Assembly (NCBI GenBank): GCA_910578145.1
Contig: CAJTPJ010000002.1
Span: 62,001 to 126,000 of the forward strand
Source: an uncultured Christensenella sp.
GTDB taxonomy: Bacteria > Bacillota > Clostridia > Christensenellales > Borkfalkiaceae
Direction of reading: 5' to 3'
DNA length: 64,000 nt
In this document: positions 50,519 to 59,035 of the stretch, one piece after another
Layout of the letters: every line of letters begins with the position of its first letter
Position numbering within the stretch: position 1 is the stretch's first letter
The notes under the pieces: generated by a model
Told to the model about the DNA's origin: nothing
The model's database searches: none
The model's input: the letters and a program-made list of their open reading frames with translations, nothing else
Position numbers and translations under genes: made by a program

Positions 50519-50530
50519 TATTTACACACC

Positions 50531-50560
50531 AAAAAAGTCCCGCCTATTGACAGGACTTTA
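50531..50560 (-). terminator. Terminator after the ArsR gene
   Basis: AAAGTCC (50534-50540) pairs with GGACTTT (50553-50559), with a T-run on the minus strand. Confidence 0.8.
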
Positions 50561-50562
50561 CT

Positions 50563-50901
50563 TTAACAACCAAGAAATTCTACGCCTTTAAGCATAACGT
50601 CGTTTACGGTATCGTTTACAAGACTGTAAAAAATGATTTTACCCTGCCTTTCGCTTTTAACGATGCCAAGATTTTTTAACAGCCGCAGCTGGTGCGAAAC
50701 GGTAGTTTGGTTTATTTCCAGAACGCGCGATATGTCCGTTACGCACATTTCTGAAATAGCCAATGCCGAAAGCATTCTCACCCGCGTAGGGTCGGCAAAA
50801 ATGGAAAAAAAACAAACTATACTGTCGAGAACGTCGCCCTCCGGCACGTATTCCTTAACTAAATCCTTTGTGCGTCTGTCTAAAAGCATTGTATCCTGCA
50901 T
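50563..50901 (-). CDS. ArsR/SmtB-family metalloregulator
   Basis: A winged-helix repressor of 112 aa. Start 50901 (MQDTMLLDRRTK) follows GGAGG by 7 nt; a longer frame would begin in the promoter. The recognition helix region is VTDISRVLEINQTTVSHQLRLLKNLGIVKSERQGKIIFYSL. Of the CxC metal site of the ArsR/CadC group only one Cys remains (EMCVTDI), and the His-rich alpha-5 zinc site of SmtB/CzrA is absent, so the signal is unclear. It lies just downstream of the P-type ATPase on the same strand with its own consensus promoter, suggesting it controls metal efflux. Confidence 0.88.
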   Translation of the reverse strand: MQDTMLLDRRTKDLVKEYVPEGDVLDSIVCFFSIFADPTRVRMLSALAISEMCVTDISRVLEINQTTVSHQLRLLKNLGIVKSERQGKIIFYSLVNDTVNDVMLKGVEFLGC

Positions 50902-50920
50902 ACGTAACCTCCCATAAAAA

Positions 50921-50949
50921 ATTATAAGCCCCGTATGCAAATATGTCAA
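50921..50949 (-). promoter_or_regulatory. Promoter of the ArsR-family gene
   Basis: Minus-strand TTGACA (50944-50949), 17-bp spacer, TATAAT (50921-50926): full consensus. Confidence 0.87.
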
Positions 50950-50991
50950 AACGTGATAATGGCGTATACTGTCACAAATTGACTGTGTTTG

Positions 50992-51207
50992 TCACTTGGT
51001 TTCTATTGAAACTACTTTATATCCCGCGTCGGTTACAAGCGCGCTTATTTCATCGGCGGAAAGATTTTCGCGGCTGCGGATTACGGCAATTTTCTTTTTC
51101 AATTTTACATCCACCGAAACCGCGTTTTTAACCGTTGACAGCTTATCTTCCACGCGTTTTGCGCAATGCTCGCAACACATTCCCTCGATATTTACGATAG
51201 TTTTCAT
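50992..51207 (-). other. CopZ-like copper chaperone domain with its own Shine-Dalgarno and ATG inside the ATPase gene
   Basis: An in-frame ATG at 51207 is preceded by AAGGGAGATAAAATA, giving GGGAG at good spacing. Translation from it would give exactly a 71-aa HMA protein (MKTIVNIEGMCCEHC...), the size of free CopZ. It may be a relic of a once separate gene or a working internal start that makes both ATPase and free chaperone. Confidence 0.6.
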
Positions 51208-53424
51208 TATTTTATCTCCCTTTACTATTCTTTTATTTTTATATAATAATAACCTAAGCGCGTTGCAGACTACGAAAATAGAACTTAAACTCATACACGC
51301 CGCGGCAATCATTGGGTTAAACACGAAAAACGCACCCGCCGCTACGGGAATCATTACCACGTTGTAGAAAAACGCCCAAAACAGATTTTGCTTGATATTG
51401 CGCATAGTCGCGCGGCTTAAATCGAATACGGTGTCAAGCGTGCGCAAATCTTCGCTTACGAGCACGACGCCAGCGCTATCTATAGCCACGTCGGTGCCGC
51501 CGCCCATTGCTATGCCTATATCCGCTTGTTTCAATGCCGGTGAATCGTTAATGCCGTCGCCGACCATTGCAACCACTCCGCCCGCTTTTTGTACGCGCTC
51601 AACCGCTTTTAACTTATCTTCGGGCATAACCTCGGCAACGAATTCGTCAATACCCACGCTTTCGGCAACGAACTCTGCAGTAACCTGCGAATCGCCCGTT
51701 AGCATAGCCACGCGGATATTCCGCGATTTTAACAACGCAACAGCCTCTTTACTACCCTCTTTAACAGTATCGGCAATTCCCGTCATTGCTATTACGCCCC
51801 GCCCGTTTGCAAGAAAAATAACGGTTTTGCCCTGTTTTGAAAGCTGTTCCGCTTTTTGCGAAATCTCGCGTGAAATATTTTTAACTAACTTAGAATTGCC
51901 CAAAAAATATTTTTCGTTTTCATATTCCGCAGTGGCCCCCGCGCCTACGGTATAGTTGAAATTTTTTACTTCAACCCAATCACCAGCATAATCCACAACG
52001 CATCGTGCAAGCGGGTGGTTTGAGTTTTTTTCTATTCCGCAAGCAATTTTCAAAGCCTTTTCACGCTCAAAACCGAAAGTTTCAAAATCGGTGACGCGCG
52101 GTTTGCCCTCCGTTATAGTAGCCGTTTTGTCAAGTAAAACCGTGTTTACGCCGCACACCCTTTGCAGGCTTTCCGCGTCTTTATACAGTATTCCAAGCGA
52201 AGCGCCTTTCCCCGCCGCAGTCATAATGGCTACGGGCGTTGCCAGCCCAAGCGCGCACGGACAGGAAACTACAAGCACGCTGATTGCGTAAGTTACACAG
52301 TGCTCGGGCACGAACGCCCTGTCAACAAGCAACCAAACGAAAAAGGTTAAAAGCGCAATAAGCACAACCACGGGCACGAATATCCCCGCAATTTTATCGG
52401 CAATTTTCTGAATGGGCGCTTTACTTGCACCCGCTTCCTTTACCATTGTAATTATTTTGGAAAGTGTGGTTTCCGAACCAACTTTTTCCGCGCGGATTTT
52501 GATTAGTCCGCTTTTTACTATAGCCGCCGTGGTTACGAAATCGCCCTTTACAACTTCAACGGGCAAACTTTCGCCCGTAATCGCGCTTTTATCAACGAAC
52601 GAGCTACCATACAGCACCTTTCCGTCAACGGGTATATACTCGCCCTGTTTTACCACTAATATATCGCCCGCTTTTACTTCTTTAACAGAAATAGCGCGTT
52701 GTTCGCCGTCTATTTCAACGGTAACGGTATCAGGCGCGAGCTTTAAAAGTTTTTCTATCTCGCTACCCGTCTTTTTTTTGGACTTGTCTTCAAGCCACTT
52801 GCCCACCGTTACGAGCGCAAGAATCATTGCCGCGGACTCGAAATGCAAATTCATAGCGTTGTGCTCGGCGTTAATATCAAGAAATATAAAAACGGTAAGC
52901 GCAACCGACCATATAAACGAAACGCCCGAACCCAATGCGACGAGCGTATCCATATTGGGCACCCTCTTAAACACCGCAACCACGCCGTTTTTAAAAAATT
53001 GATAGTTTAAACATATTATTGCCGCCGCAAAAACCGCCTGATAAAGCGCAAACCATTTGGCGTTGCCCTCGTGCGGGTTTAAAAACCACGGTATGGGCGC
53101 GTTTATCATATGCCCCATTGAAACGTACATTAAAGGCGCTAATAAAACCACGGAAATTATAAAGCGGATAAACAGTAGTCCGTCTCTGCCGTTCGTTTTA
53201 GTTTGCGGCTTTGCGCCCTCCTCGTAAATGCCATAGCCAAGCGATTTTACGGTGGACAAAATATTTTCTTCCCCGTCCTTTCCGCCGTCAAACTCAACTT
53301 TCATCGTTTTGCCCATAAGGCTTACTTCGCAAGATGAAACCCCGTCAAGTTTGCCCACCGCCCGCTCGATTCCGGACGAACAAGCTGAACAGGTCATTCC
53401 CGTTATATCGTATTTTTTAACCAA
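50992..53424 (-). CDS. Copper-type P1B ATPase with an HMA domain at each end (CopA-CopZ fusion)
   Basis: A heavy-metal-translocating P-type ATPase of 810 aa. An N-terminal HMA domain holds GMTCSAC (Cys12-x2-Cys15). About eight membrane helices follow; the translocation motif is Cys388-Pro-Cys390 (VVSCPCALGLATP), the P1B-1 (Cu+) type. The phosphorylation motif is D432-K-T-A-T-I-T, where nearly all P-type ATPases have DKTGT. TGES (ITGESLPVEV) and GDGINDSPALKQAD are intact. Residues 740-810 are a second HMA domain (GMCCEHC), matching a whole CopZ chaperone. AGGAG-like sequence is weak before the ATG. The promoter is embedded in a hairpin upstream. Confidence 0.93.
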   Translation of the reverse strand: MVKKYDITGMTCSACSSGIERAVGKLDGVSSCEVSLMGKTMKVEFDGGKDGEENILSTVKSLGYGIYEEGAKPQTKTNGRDGLLFIRFIISVVLLAPLMYVSMGHMINAPIPWFLNPHEGNAKWFALYQAVFAAAIICLNYQFFKNGVVAVFKRVPNMDTLVALGSGVSFIWSVALTVFIFLDINAEHNAMNLHFESAAMILALVTVGKWLEDKSKKKTGSEIEKLLKLAPDTVTVEIDGEQRAISVKEVKAGDILVVKQGEYIPVDGKVLYGSSFVDKSAITGESLPVEVVKGDFVTTAAIVKSGLIKIRAEKVGSETTLSKIITMVKEAGASKAPIQKIADKIAGIFVPVVVLIALLTFFVWLLVDRAFVPEHCVTYAISVLVVSCPCALGLATPVAIMTAAGKGASLGILYKDAESLQRVCGVNTVLLDKTATITEGKPRVTDFETFGFEREKALKIACGIEKNSNHPLARCVVDYAGDWVEVKNFNYTVGAGATAEYENEKYFLGNSKLVKNISREISQKAEQLSKQGKTVIFLANGRGVIAMTGIADTVKEGSKEAVALLKSRNIRVAMLTGDSQVTAEFVAESVGIDEFVAEVMPEDKLKAVERVQKAGGVVAMVGDGINDSPALKQADIGIAMGGGTDVAIDSAGVVLVSEDLRTLDTVFDLSRATMRNIKQNLFWAFFYNVVMIPVAAGAFFVFNPMIAAACMSLSSIFVVCNALRLLLYKNKRIVKGDKIMKTIVNIEGMCCEHCAKRVEDKLSTVKNAVSVDVKLKKKIAVIRSRENLSADEISALVTDAGYKVVSIETK

Positions 53425-53461
53425 ATCTTTTCTCCGTTTAAGAGTTAGTTTTTACGAAATA

Positions 53462-53505
53462 ATTATAAAGCCTAATTCCTACTTTGTCAATAGGAATTAG
53501 GCTTT
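53462..53505 (-). promoter_or_regulatory. ATPase promoter embedded in a long inverted repeat (also asparaginase terminator)
   Basis: On the minus strand TTGACA (53485-53490), 17-bp spacer, TATAAT (53462-53467). The -35 is in the loop and the spacer is the 3' arm of a perfect 15-bp hairpin (53468-53482 with 53491-53505; arm AAAGCCTAATTCCTA). The same hairpin ends the asparaginase transcript. The repeat could also be a repressor operator. Confidence 0.78.
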
Positions 53506-53519
53506 TTGCTATTAATACT

Positions 53520-54536
53520 TTATCTTAATTTCTCGAAGAAGTTGTTTTTTGCAAGCTCCTGCTCGATATTTTTGCCCGAACCCAGCGCCAGCAAAACCTT
53601 TGCGGTTGCCATTTCAAAGCTGATATCGTAAGCCGCGGTACACATTTCCGTAAGACCAAGTGCGCTTCCGTACGTGCGAGCCCCGCTATCTATAGTGGAA
53701 ATTACCACTTCAATACCCAAACTTTTACAGTATTTCAAAAAGTTTTTAAAATTTGCTTCCTTGCCCTCGGTACAAACGGTACCGCTGTGGTACAGCTGAA
53801 CCATTACCGCCTTAGGTTTAACTTCGGTAAAACGGTAAAAGTCGAAATTGAGCAACGAATGCGCCTGTATAGTCACCATATCCATACACAGCTTCTGCGC
53901 TTCGCAAGGTTTTCTCGGCGCACGCAGTTGGTTTAAGGTAGGATTTAGCGGATTTTCGTTATAAACGAACTTACCGTCCTTTATCTCCCCAAGCACCACG
54001 CGCATTATGCTTTCGTATTCGCCGCTGATTTGCGTTGCCGCAACCAACCTGCTTGCAAGGTGGATTTTACAGTTTTCACCGTAGTTTTGAAAACTTACGA
54101 ACACCCCGCCGTAATCTACGCTGCGTATAAAAGTAATAGCGCCCGCAAAATTTTCAAGACCCTTACTCCTGTCGTCGTCCAAGGGATAAAGCGCTGAAAC
54201 GAAAACCACGGGAATTTTTATGTCGCAAAAAAGCTGGCTGAAAAGATTGGCAGTAAAACACAGCGTATCCGTGCCGTGGGTAACTATAATGCCGTCGTAA
54301 TCCTCTTTATTAACACCACGCACGCAGTTTGCCATAGTTTCAAGGTCGGCAGGCTGGACGTTTTCGCTTAAAATGTTAAGCGGATGCAGTTCGTCAAATT
54401 CCACACCATAGCCATAACGCGAACGGTACATTTCAATTAAAATGCTTTTATCGTCGTTACGTAAATCTACGGTGTCGCCGCAAACGCGCGAACCAATGGT
54501 GCCGCCCGTAAAAATTACACAAATTCTGTTTTTCAT
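53520..54536 (-). CDS. L-asparaginase, type I-like
   Basis: An asparaginase of 338 aa hydrolysing asparagine to aspartate and ammonia. First catalytic threonine in IFTGGTIGSR, second in IIVTHGTDTLCFTANL with the Thr-Asp pair. No signal peptide, so cytoplasmic. It starts 6 nt after the asnS stop, forming an asnS-asparaginase operon. Glutaminase side activity cannot be judged. Confidence 0.9.
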   Translation of the reverse strand: MKNRICVIFTGGTIGSRVCGDTVDLRNDDKSILIEMYRSRYGYGVEFDELHPLNILSENVQPADLETMANCVRGVNKEDYDGIIVTHGTDTLCFTANLFSQLFCDIKIPVVFVSALYPLDDDRSKGLENFAGAITFIRSVDYGGVFVSFQNYGENCKIHLASRLVAATQISGEYESIMRVVLGEIKDGKFVYNENPLNPTLNQLRAPRKPCEAQKLCMDMVTIQAHSLLNFDFYRFTEVKPKAVMVQLYHSGTVCTEGKEANFKNFLKYCKSLGIEVVISTIDSGARTYGSALGLTEMCTAAYDISFEMATAKVLLALGSGKNIEQELAKNNFFEKLR

Positions 54537-54542
54537 AAGTTA

Positions 54543-55919
54543 TTATAAACTGCCTACCGTGCGGGGATAAAGCAAAGTATCGCGGATGTTGGAAACGCCC
54601 GTTACGTACATTAGAATTCTTTCAAGCCCTAAACCGAAACCGCTGTGGGGCACACTGCCGAATTTACGCGTGGCAATATATTCGCCGTACGCTTCCAAAG
54701 GCATATTGCGTTTTTTCATTGCATCTTCAAGTTTGCCCAAATCTGCTTCCCTTTCGCTACAACCTATAATTTCGCCAACGCCGGGCACGAGCAAATCGGT
54801 TGCCGCAACGGTTTGCCCGTCGGGGTTTTGCTTCATATAAAACGACTTGATTTTTGCGGGATAGTCGGTTACGAAAACGGGCTTTTTAAAATGCTCGTCG
54901 GTTAAATATTTTTCGTGTTCGGTCTGCAAATCTGCACCCCATTCTACGGGGAATTTAAATTCCTTGTTAGAATTTTTAAGAATTTCCACCGCATCGGTAT
55001 AGGAAACCTTAGCAAAATCGTGCGAAACTACCGCTTCAAGTTTTTCAATAAGCCCCTTTTCCGCGCGCTCGTTGAAAAACGCCAACTCTTCGGGGCAAGT
55101 TCTCATTACTTCCCTTATAATGAACTTAATAAAATCCTCGGCAATTTCTATTATATCGTGCAAATCGCAGAAACACACTTCAGGTTCGATATGCCAAAAC
55201 TCCGCCGCGTGTCTGGGCGTGTTGCTGTGTTCAGCACGGAAAGTAGGTCCAAAAGTATAAATTTTACCCAAACCCATTGCCGCTATTTCACCCTCGAGCT
55301 GTCCCGAAACGGTAAGGCTTGCCTTTGTGCCGAAAAAGTCGTCCGCATAATATTCACCCTCGGTCTTATGCGACGTTTTCCAAGGCTGCGTAGTTACGCG
55401 AAACATTTCGCCCGCTCCCTCGCAATCGCTACCCGTCAAAATGGGCGTATGCACGTATTTGTAGCCGTGCTCGTGAAAATATTTGTGAATTGCATACGAA
55501 AGCTCGTTGCGCACGGCAAACATAGCCTCGAAAAAGCGCGTGCGCGGTCTTAAATGCGGAATCGTACGCAAATATTCAAGCGTGTGGTGCTTTTTCTGCA
55601 AAGGAAAATCAGACGGGCATTCGCCAAGCACGGTAATTTGATTTTCTATCATTTCATAACCGTTTCTTTCGGATTCCACTACTTTTCCGGTAACGCACAA
55701 AGCCGTGCCAACGGCAAGCGAGGTTTTTGCGGTTTCAAAGGCGTTTTCGCTTTCTTCTATTATAAGCTGTATATTTTTAAGGCAAGTACCGTCGTTAAGC
55801 TCTATAAAAATAATGGATTTGGAAGCGCGGGCTGTTCTTACCCAACCGCACACCGTTACTTTTTTATTAACGTACGTTTCGGGAGACGCAAACAGTTGCT
55901 TTATATCGGTATGTTTCAT
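54543..55919 (-). CDS. asnS: Asparaginyl-tRNA synthetase
   Basis: AsnRS, 458 aa, a class IIb synthetase. The N-terminal OB-fold anticodon domain (VTVCGWVRTARASKSIIFIELNDGT) is followed by motif 2 (TFRAEHSNTPRHAAEFWHIEPE) and motif 3 (PHSGFGLGLERILMYVTG). Its presence means Asn-tRNA can be charged directly. GAGAGAGG precedes the ATG. No T-box is seen; only about 28 nt separate it from the rpmF terminator. Confidence 0.96.
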   Translation of the reverse strand: MKHTDIKQLFASPETYVNKKVTVCGWVRTARASKSIIFIELNDGTCLKNIQLIIEESENAFETAKTSLAVGTALCVTGKVVESERNGYEMIENQITVLGECPSDFPLQKKHHTLEYLRTIPHLRPRTRFFEAMFAVRNELSYAIHKYFHEHGYKYVHTPILTGSDCEGAGEMFRVTTQPWKTSHKTEGEYYADDFFGTKASLTVSGQLEGEIAAMGLGKIYTFGPTFRAEHSNTPRHAAEFWHIEPEVCFCDLHDIIEIAEDFIKFIIREVMRTCPEELAFFNERAEKGLIEKLEAVVSHDFAKVSYTDAVEILKNSNKEFKFPVEWGADLQTEHEKYLTDEHFKKPVFVTDYPAKIKSFYMKQNPDGQTVAATDLLVPGVGEIIGCSEREADLGKLEDAMKKRNMPLEAYGEYIATRKFGSVPHSGFGLGLERILMYVTGVSNIRDTLLYPRTVGSL

Positions 55920-55946
55920 AAAAAACCTCTCTCGGTATTAGTAAAA

Positions 55947-55968
55947 CGGACTGCCCTAAGGCAGTCCG
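55947..55968 (-). terminator. Terminator after rpmF
   Basis: CGGACTGCC (55947-55955) pairs with GGCAGTCCG (55960-55968), followed by TTTTAC on the minus strand. Confidence 0.82.
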
Positions 55969-55974
55969 CAAAAT

Positions 55975-56166
55975 TTAGTTAGCTTTTTTTTCGTCCTGCG
56001 AAACTACTTCTACCTTATCGTAGTAGCCGCAATGACCGCAGACCTTGTGAGCCTCTTTCAATTCGTGGCAATGAGGGCACTCAACAAGCGTGGGCGCCGT
56101 TGCCTTGTAATTTGCAAATCTCTTATTGGTTCTGCTTTTGGACTGTTTTCCCTTGGGTACTGCCAT
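55975..56166 (-). CDS. rpmF: 50S ribosomal protein L32
   Basis: L32, 63 aa, with the N-terminal MAVPKGKQSKSRTNKRFANYK and a zinc ribbon CPHC...CGHC (Cys31-x2-Cys34, Cys44-x2-Cys47 approximately). Both zinc-binding pairs are present, so this is the zinc-containing (C+) form. AGGTG precedes the start. It follows the DUF177 gene, a widely conserved pair. Confidence 0.97.
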   Translation of the reverse strand: MAVPKGKQSKSRTNKRFANYKATAPTLVECPHCHELKEAHKVCGHCGYYDKVEVVSQDEKKAN

Positions 56167-56195
56167 TTTTCTACACCTCTTCTTCTTTGATTTAT

Positions 56196-56600
56196 TCAGG
56201 TAACGTCAATACCCTTGCAGTCCTCTTTACAAAGTAATATATGAGGCTGACCGATAAGTATTGCATCGTCCACTGCGGATTTCAGGTTTAACCTGATTCC
56301 GTCGTAATAGTATCTATCCTCGTCGTCCTTTTGGGTGACGAACTCGATATCCGTCGTATAAGTTACTTGTTTTTCCGCTTTTTCAAGGCAGTAAGAACAT
56401 TGCCCCGAAATTTTATAGCTGACGGTAAGCCTTATAGCAACCCCGTCGTCTTCAAAAATTTCGTACTCACCCTCAACTTTCACCGCGCCGTCTATGCAAC
56501 ACATAGGCACAAGGCACAAATTTTCGGGCGGCAGGTACTCGTAAGAAAAGTTTCCAACGTACTTGCCCAAAGCGATAAATCTTTTTATATCCAATATCAT
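56196..56600 (-). CDS. DUF177 (YceD/YlbN) family protein
   Basis: A 134-aa YceD/DUF177 protein, linked in several bacteria and plastids to 23S rRNA processing and accumulation. The family's paired Cys motif is SGQCSYCLEKAEKQV near residue 67, and the C-terminal LCKEDCKGI matches the LC..DCKGLC ending. It directly precedes rpmF. It has its own promoter, separate from ackA. Confidence 0.9.
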   Translation of the reverse strand: MILDIKRFIALGKYVGNFSYEYLPPENLCLVPMCCIDGAVKVEGEYEIFEDDGVAIRLTVSYKISGQCSYCLEKAEKQVTYTTDIEFVTQKDDEDRYYYDGIRLNLKSAVDDAILIGQPHILLCKEDCKGIDVT

Positions 56601-56611
56601 ACGACTAACAA

Positions 56612-56641
56612 ATTATAATATAACGTCAAATCTTTTGTCAA
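56612..56641 (-). promoter_or_regulatory. Promoter of DUF177-rpmF
   Basis: Minus-strand TTGACA (56636-56641), 18-bp spacer, TATAAT (56612-56617). Confidence 0.82.
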
Positions 56642-56688
56642 CTTATTTTCAGACGGCGAGTAATAATTTTATAAATTTTATGCACCGA

Positions 56689-57882
56689 TTATACGAGCGC
56701 CGCCGTTTCCCTTGCAATAACCAACTCCTCGTTGGTGGGTATAACCAAAACTTTAACTTTGGAATTGCCCTTGGAAATTTCGTGGATAGTTCCGTCGTTT
56801 TTCGCTTTGTTAGCCCTGCCGTTAAACTTAACGCCCAAAAATTCAAGCCCTTTGCAAACTTCTTCGCGCACGTAAGGCGTATTTTCGCCGATACCTGCGG
56901 TAAACACTATGCAATCAAGCCCGCCCATAGCCGCCGCGTAAGCGCCTACGAACTTTTTAGTTTGATAAGCGAACATATCCAACGCGAGAACGCACCTTTC
57001 GTTGCCTCTCTTCATTCCTTTTTCAAGGTCGCGGAAATCGCTTGAAACGCCCGAAATACCGGCAACTCCGCACTTTTTGTTTAGATATTCAATCATTTCG
57101 CTGTACGAATAACCTTTCTTTCTTGCAAGAAATTCCACCGCAGAAGCGTCAATATCGCCCGAGCGCGTGCCCATAAGCACGCCCGCCAAAGGAGTAAATC
57201 CCATAGAAGTATCTACGCACTTGCCGCAGTCAACTGCGGAAATAGACGAACCGTTGCCAAGGTGGCAGGTTACTATTTTAAGCTCTTCGGGCTTTTTGCC
57301 AAGGTATTTCGCCGCTTCGGAAGCAACGAATTTATGGCTTGTTCCGTGAGCGCCGTACTTTCTTACGCTGTATTCTTTATAATCGTTATAATCTATACCA
57401 TAGAGGTACGCCTTTTCAGGCATAGTCGCGTGGAACGAAGTGTCAAATACGAGTACCATAGGCGTTGAAGGCATAACTTCCATACACGCTTTAAGCCCCG
57501 TTGCCGCCGCAGGATTGTGCAGGGGCGCAAGCTCGAAAGTTTTTTCAAGCGTTTTTAATACTTCGGGGGTAACTAGCGTAGCTTTTTTAAAGTATTCGCC
57601 GCTGGCAACCACGCGGTGACCCACCGCGCCGATTTCGTCCATAGATTTTATAACGCCTATACCGTCGTCGCGGAGCGCGTCCAATACAAGTTCGATAGCA
57701 ATTTTGTGGTTGGGCATCGCCTCTTTATAAACCCGCTCTTCACCGTTGCCCTTTGCAACGAGAAGCGAACCGCGGATTCCTATTCTCTCACAGCCGCCTT
57801 TAGCCAAAACCTTTTCGGTTTCCATATCTATAAGCTGATATTTGAGCGACGAACTTCCTGCGTTTATAACTAAAACTTTCAT
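56689..57882 (-). CDS. ackA: Acetate kinase
   Basis: AckA, 397 aa, makes acetate and ATP from acetyl phosphate. Signatures: VLVINAGSSSLKYQLID at the N-terminus, VFDTSFHATMPEKAYLY, GAHGTSHKFV, HLGNGSSISAV and FTAGIGENTPYVR. It follows pta on the same strand by 45 nt, and together they form the main acetate-producing, ATP-yielding route of a fermenter. Confidence 0.97.
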   Translation of the reverse strand: MKVLVINAGSSSLKYQLIDMETEKVLAKGGCERIGIRGSLLVAKGNGEERVYKEAMPNHKIAIELVLDALRDDGIGVIKSMDEIGAVGHRVVASGEYFKKATLVTPEVLKTLEKTFELAPLHNPAAATGLKACMEVMPSTPMVLVFDTSFHATMPEKAYLYGIDYNDYKEYSVRKYGAHGTSHKFVASEAAKYLGKKPEELKIVTCHLGNGSSISAVDCGKCVDTSMGFTPLAGVLMGTRSGDIDASAVEFLARKKGYSYSEMIEYLNKKCGVAGISGVSSDFRDLEKGMKRGNERCVLALDMFAYQTKKFVGAYAAAMGGLDCIVFTAGIGENTPYVREEVCKGLEFLGVKFNGRANKAKNDGTIHEISKGNSKVKVLVIPTNEELVIARETAALV

Positions 57883-57927
57883 ATTTTCACCTTTATAAAA
57901 TTATTTGCTAAAAAGTATTGTTTTAAT

Positions 57928-58932
57928 TTATTCAGCTTGCAAAGCCGTTACGGCTACCGTAGCAACTATATCGTCCACACTGCAACCGCGCGACAAGTCG
58001 TTTAAGGGCTTTGCAAAGCCCTGGCACACGGGACCGATAGCCATATATCCGCCGAAACGCTGTGCAATTTTATAGCCGATATTGCCTGCGTTGATGTTGG
58101 GGAATACGAACACGTTTGCGTGACCCGCCACCTTAGAATCCGGCGCTTTAAGCTGCCCAACTTCGGGCGCAACCGCCGCGTCAAACTGAAATTCGCCGTC
58201 CAAAGCTAAATCGGGAGCGGCTTGTTTAGCCAATGCGGTAGCCTGCTGTACGCGGGGCACGGTTTGAGTAAATTTATCGTCGTTGCCGCTGCCTTTCGTT
58301 GAGAAAGAAAGCATAGCCACCCTAGGCTCTATCCCCGCAATGTCCTTAGCGGTTTTAGCCGAAGTTATAGCAATATCTGCAAGTTGTTCCGCAGTAGGCT
58401 CTATGTTTATAGCGCAATCCGCAAACACCGCCACGCCGTCGGGATTATATTTGTTGGATTTATCGGGTGCAATCATTATAAAACAGCTTGAAACAGTTTT
58501 AATTCCGGGCGCGGTTTTTACAACCTGCAATCCAGGGCGGAGCGTGTTGGCGGTGGAATGGCAAGCGCCCGAAACGTAACCGTCTACGTCGCCCGCTTTA
58601 AGCATAAGCGCGCCGAACATCGTCCTGTCCTTAGCCTGTTCGTTAGCCTGCTCCTCCGTCATACCCTTAGCTTTTCTTGCTTCGTAAAGTATTTTTGCGT
58701 ATTCCGCTGTTTTAGGTGAGGTAAGCGGGTCTATGAGCGTAATGCCCGCAAGGTCAACGTCGGGCGCAACCTTTTTGCACTCGGCCTCGTTGCCCACAAG
58801 CACTATTTTAGCTATGCCCTCTTTGGTTATTGCCGCGGCTGCCTCTACCACACGCTTGTCCTCGCCCTCGCAAAGAACTATGGTTTTTTTGCGGGAGGCG
58901 GCTTTTGCCTTTATTTCTTCAAGTAACGACAT
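57928..58932 (-). CDS. pta: Phosphate acetyltransferase
   Basis: Pta, 334 aa, the short single-domain form, converting acetyl-CoA and phosphate to acetyl phosphate. Visible features: VLCEGEDKRVVEAA near the N-terminus, GALMLKAGDVDGYVSGACHSTANTLRPGLQ and C-terminal PVCQGFAKPLNDLSRGCSVDDIV. AAGGAG precedes the ATG. First gene of pta-ackA; the promoter region carries a 13-bp direct repeat. Confidence 0.97.
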   Translation of the reverse strand: MSLLEEIKAKAASRKKTIVLCEGEDKRVVEAAAAITKEGIAKIVLVGNEAECKKVAPDVDLAGITLIDPLTSPKTAEYAKILYEARKAKGMTEEQANEQAKDRTMFGALMLKAGDVDGYVSGACHSTANTLRPGLQVVKTAPGIKTVSSCFIMIAPDKSNKYNPDGVAVFADCAINIEPTAEQLADIAITSAKTAKDIAGIEPRVAMLSFSTKGSGNDDKFTQTVPRVQQATALAKQAAPDLALDGEFQFDAAVAPEVGQLKAPDSKVAGHANVFVFPNINAGNIGYKIAQRFGGYMAIGPVCQGFAKPLNDLSRGCSVDDIVATVAVTALQAE

Positions 58933-58943
58933 TTCAATTCTCC

Positions 58944-58996
58944 TTAAAACACTTTATTTTTTGTTAAATCCGTTATATAATAGTTAAAACACTTTA
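58944..58996. repeat. 13-bp direct repeat in the pta/tmcAL promoter region
   Basis: TTAAAACACTTTA occurs at 58944-58956 and again at 58984-58996, 40 bp apart in the same orientation. The second copy covers the predicted pta transcription start; the first abuts the pta ribosome-binding site. It may be a regulator site. Confidence 0.55.
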
Positions 58997-58998
58997 CC

Positions 58999-59027
58999 AT
59001 TATATACCAGAAAAAACGTAAAGTAAA
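58999..59027 (-). promoter_or_regulatory. pta-ackA promoter
   Basis: Minus-strand TTTACT (59022-59027), 17-bp spacer, TATAAT (58999-59004). Confidence 0.6.
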
Positions 59028-59035
59028 GAAGTAAA

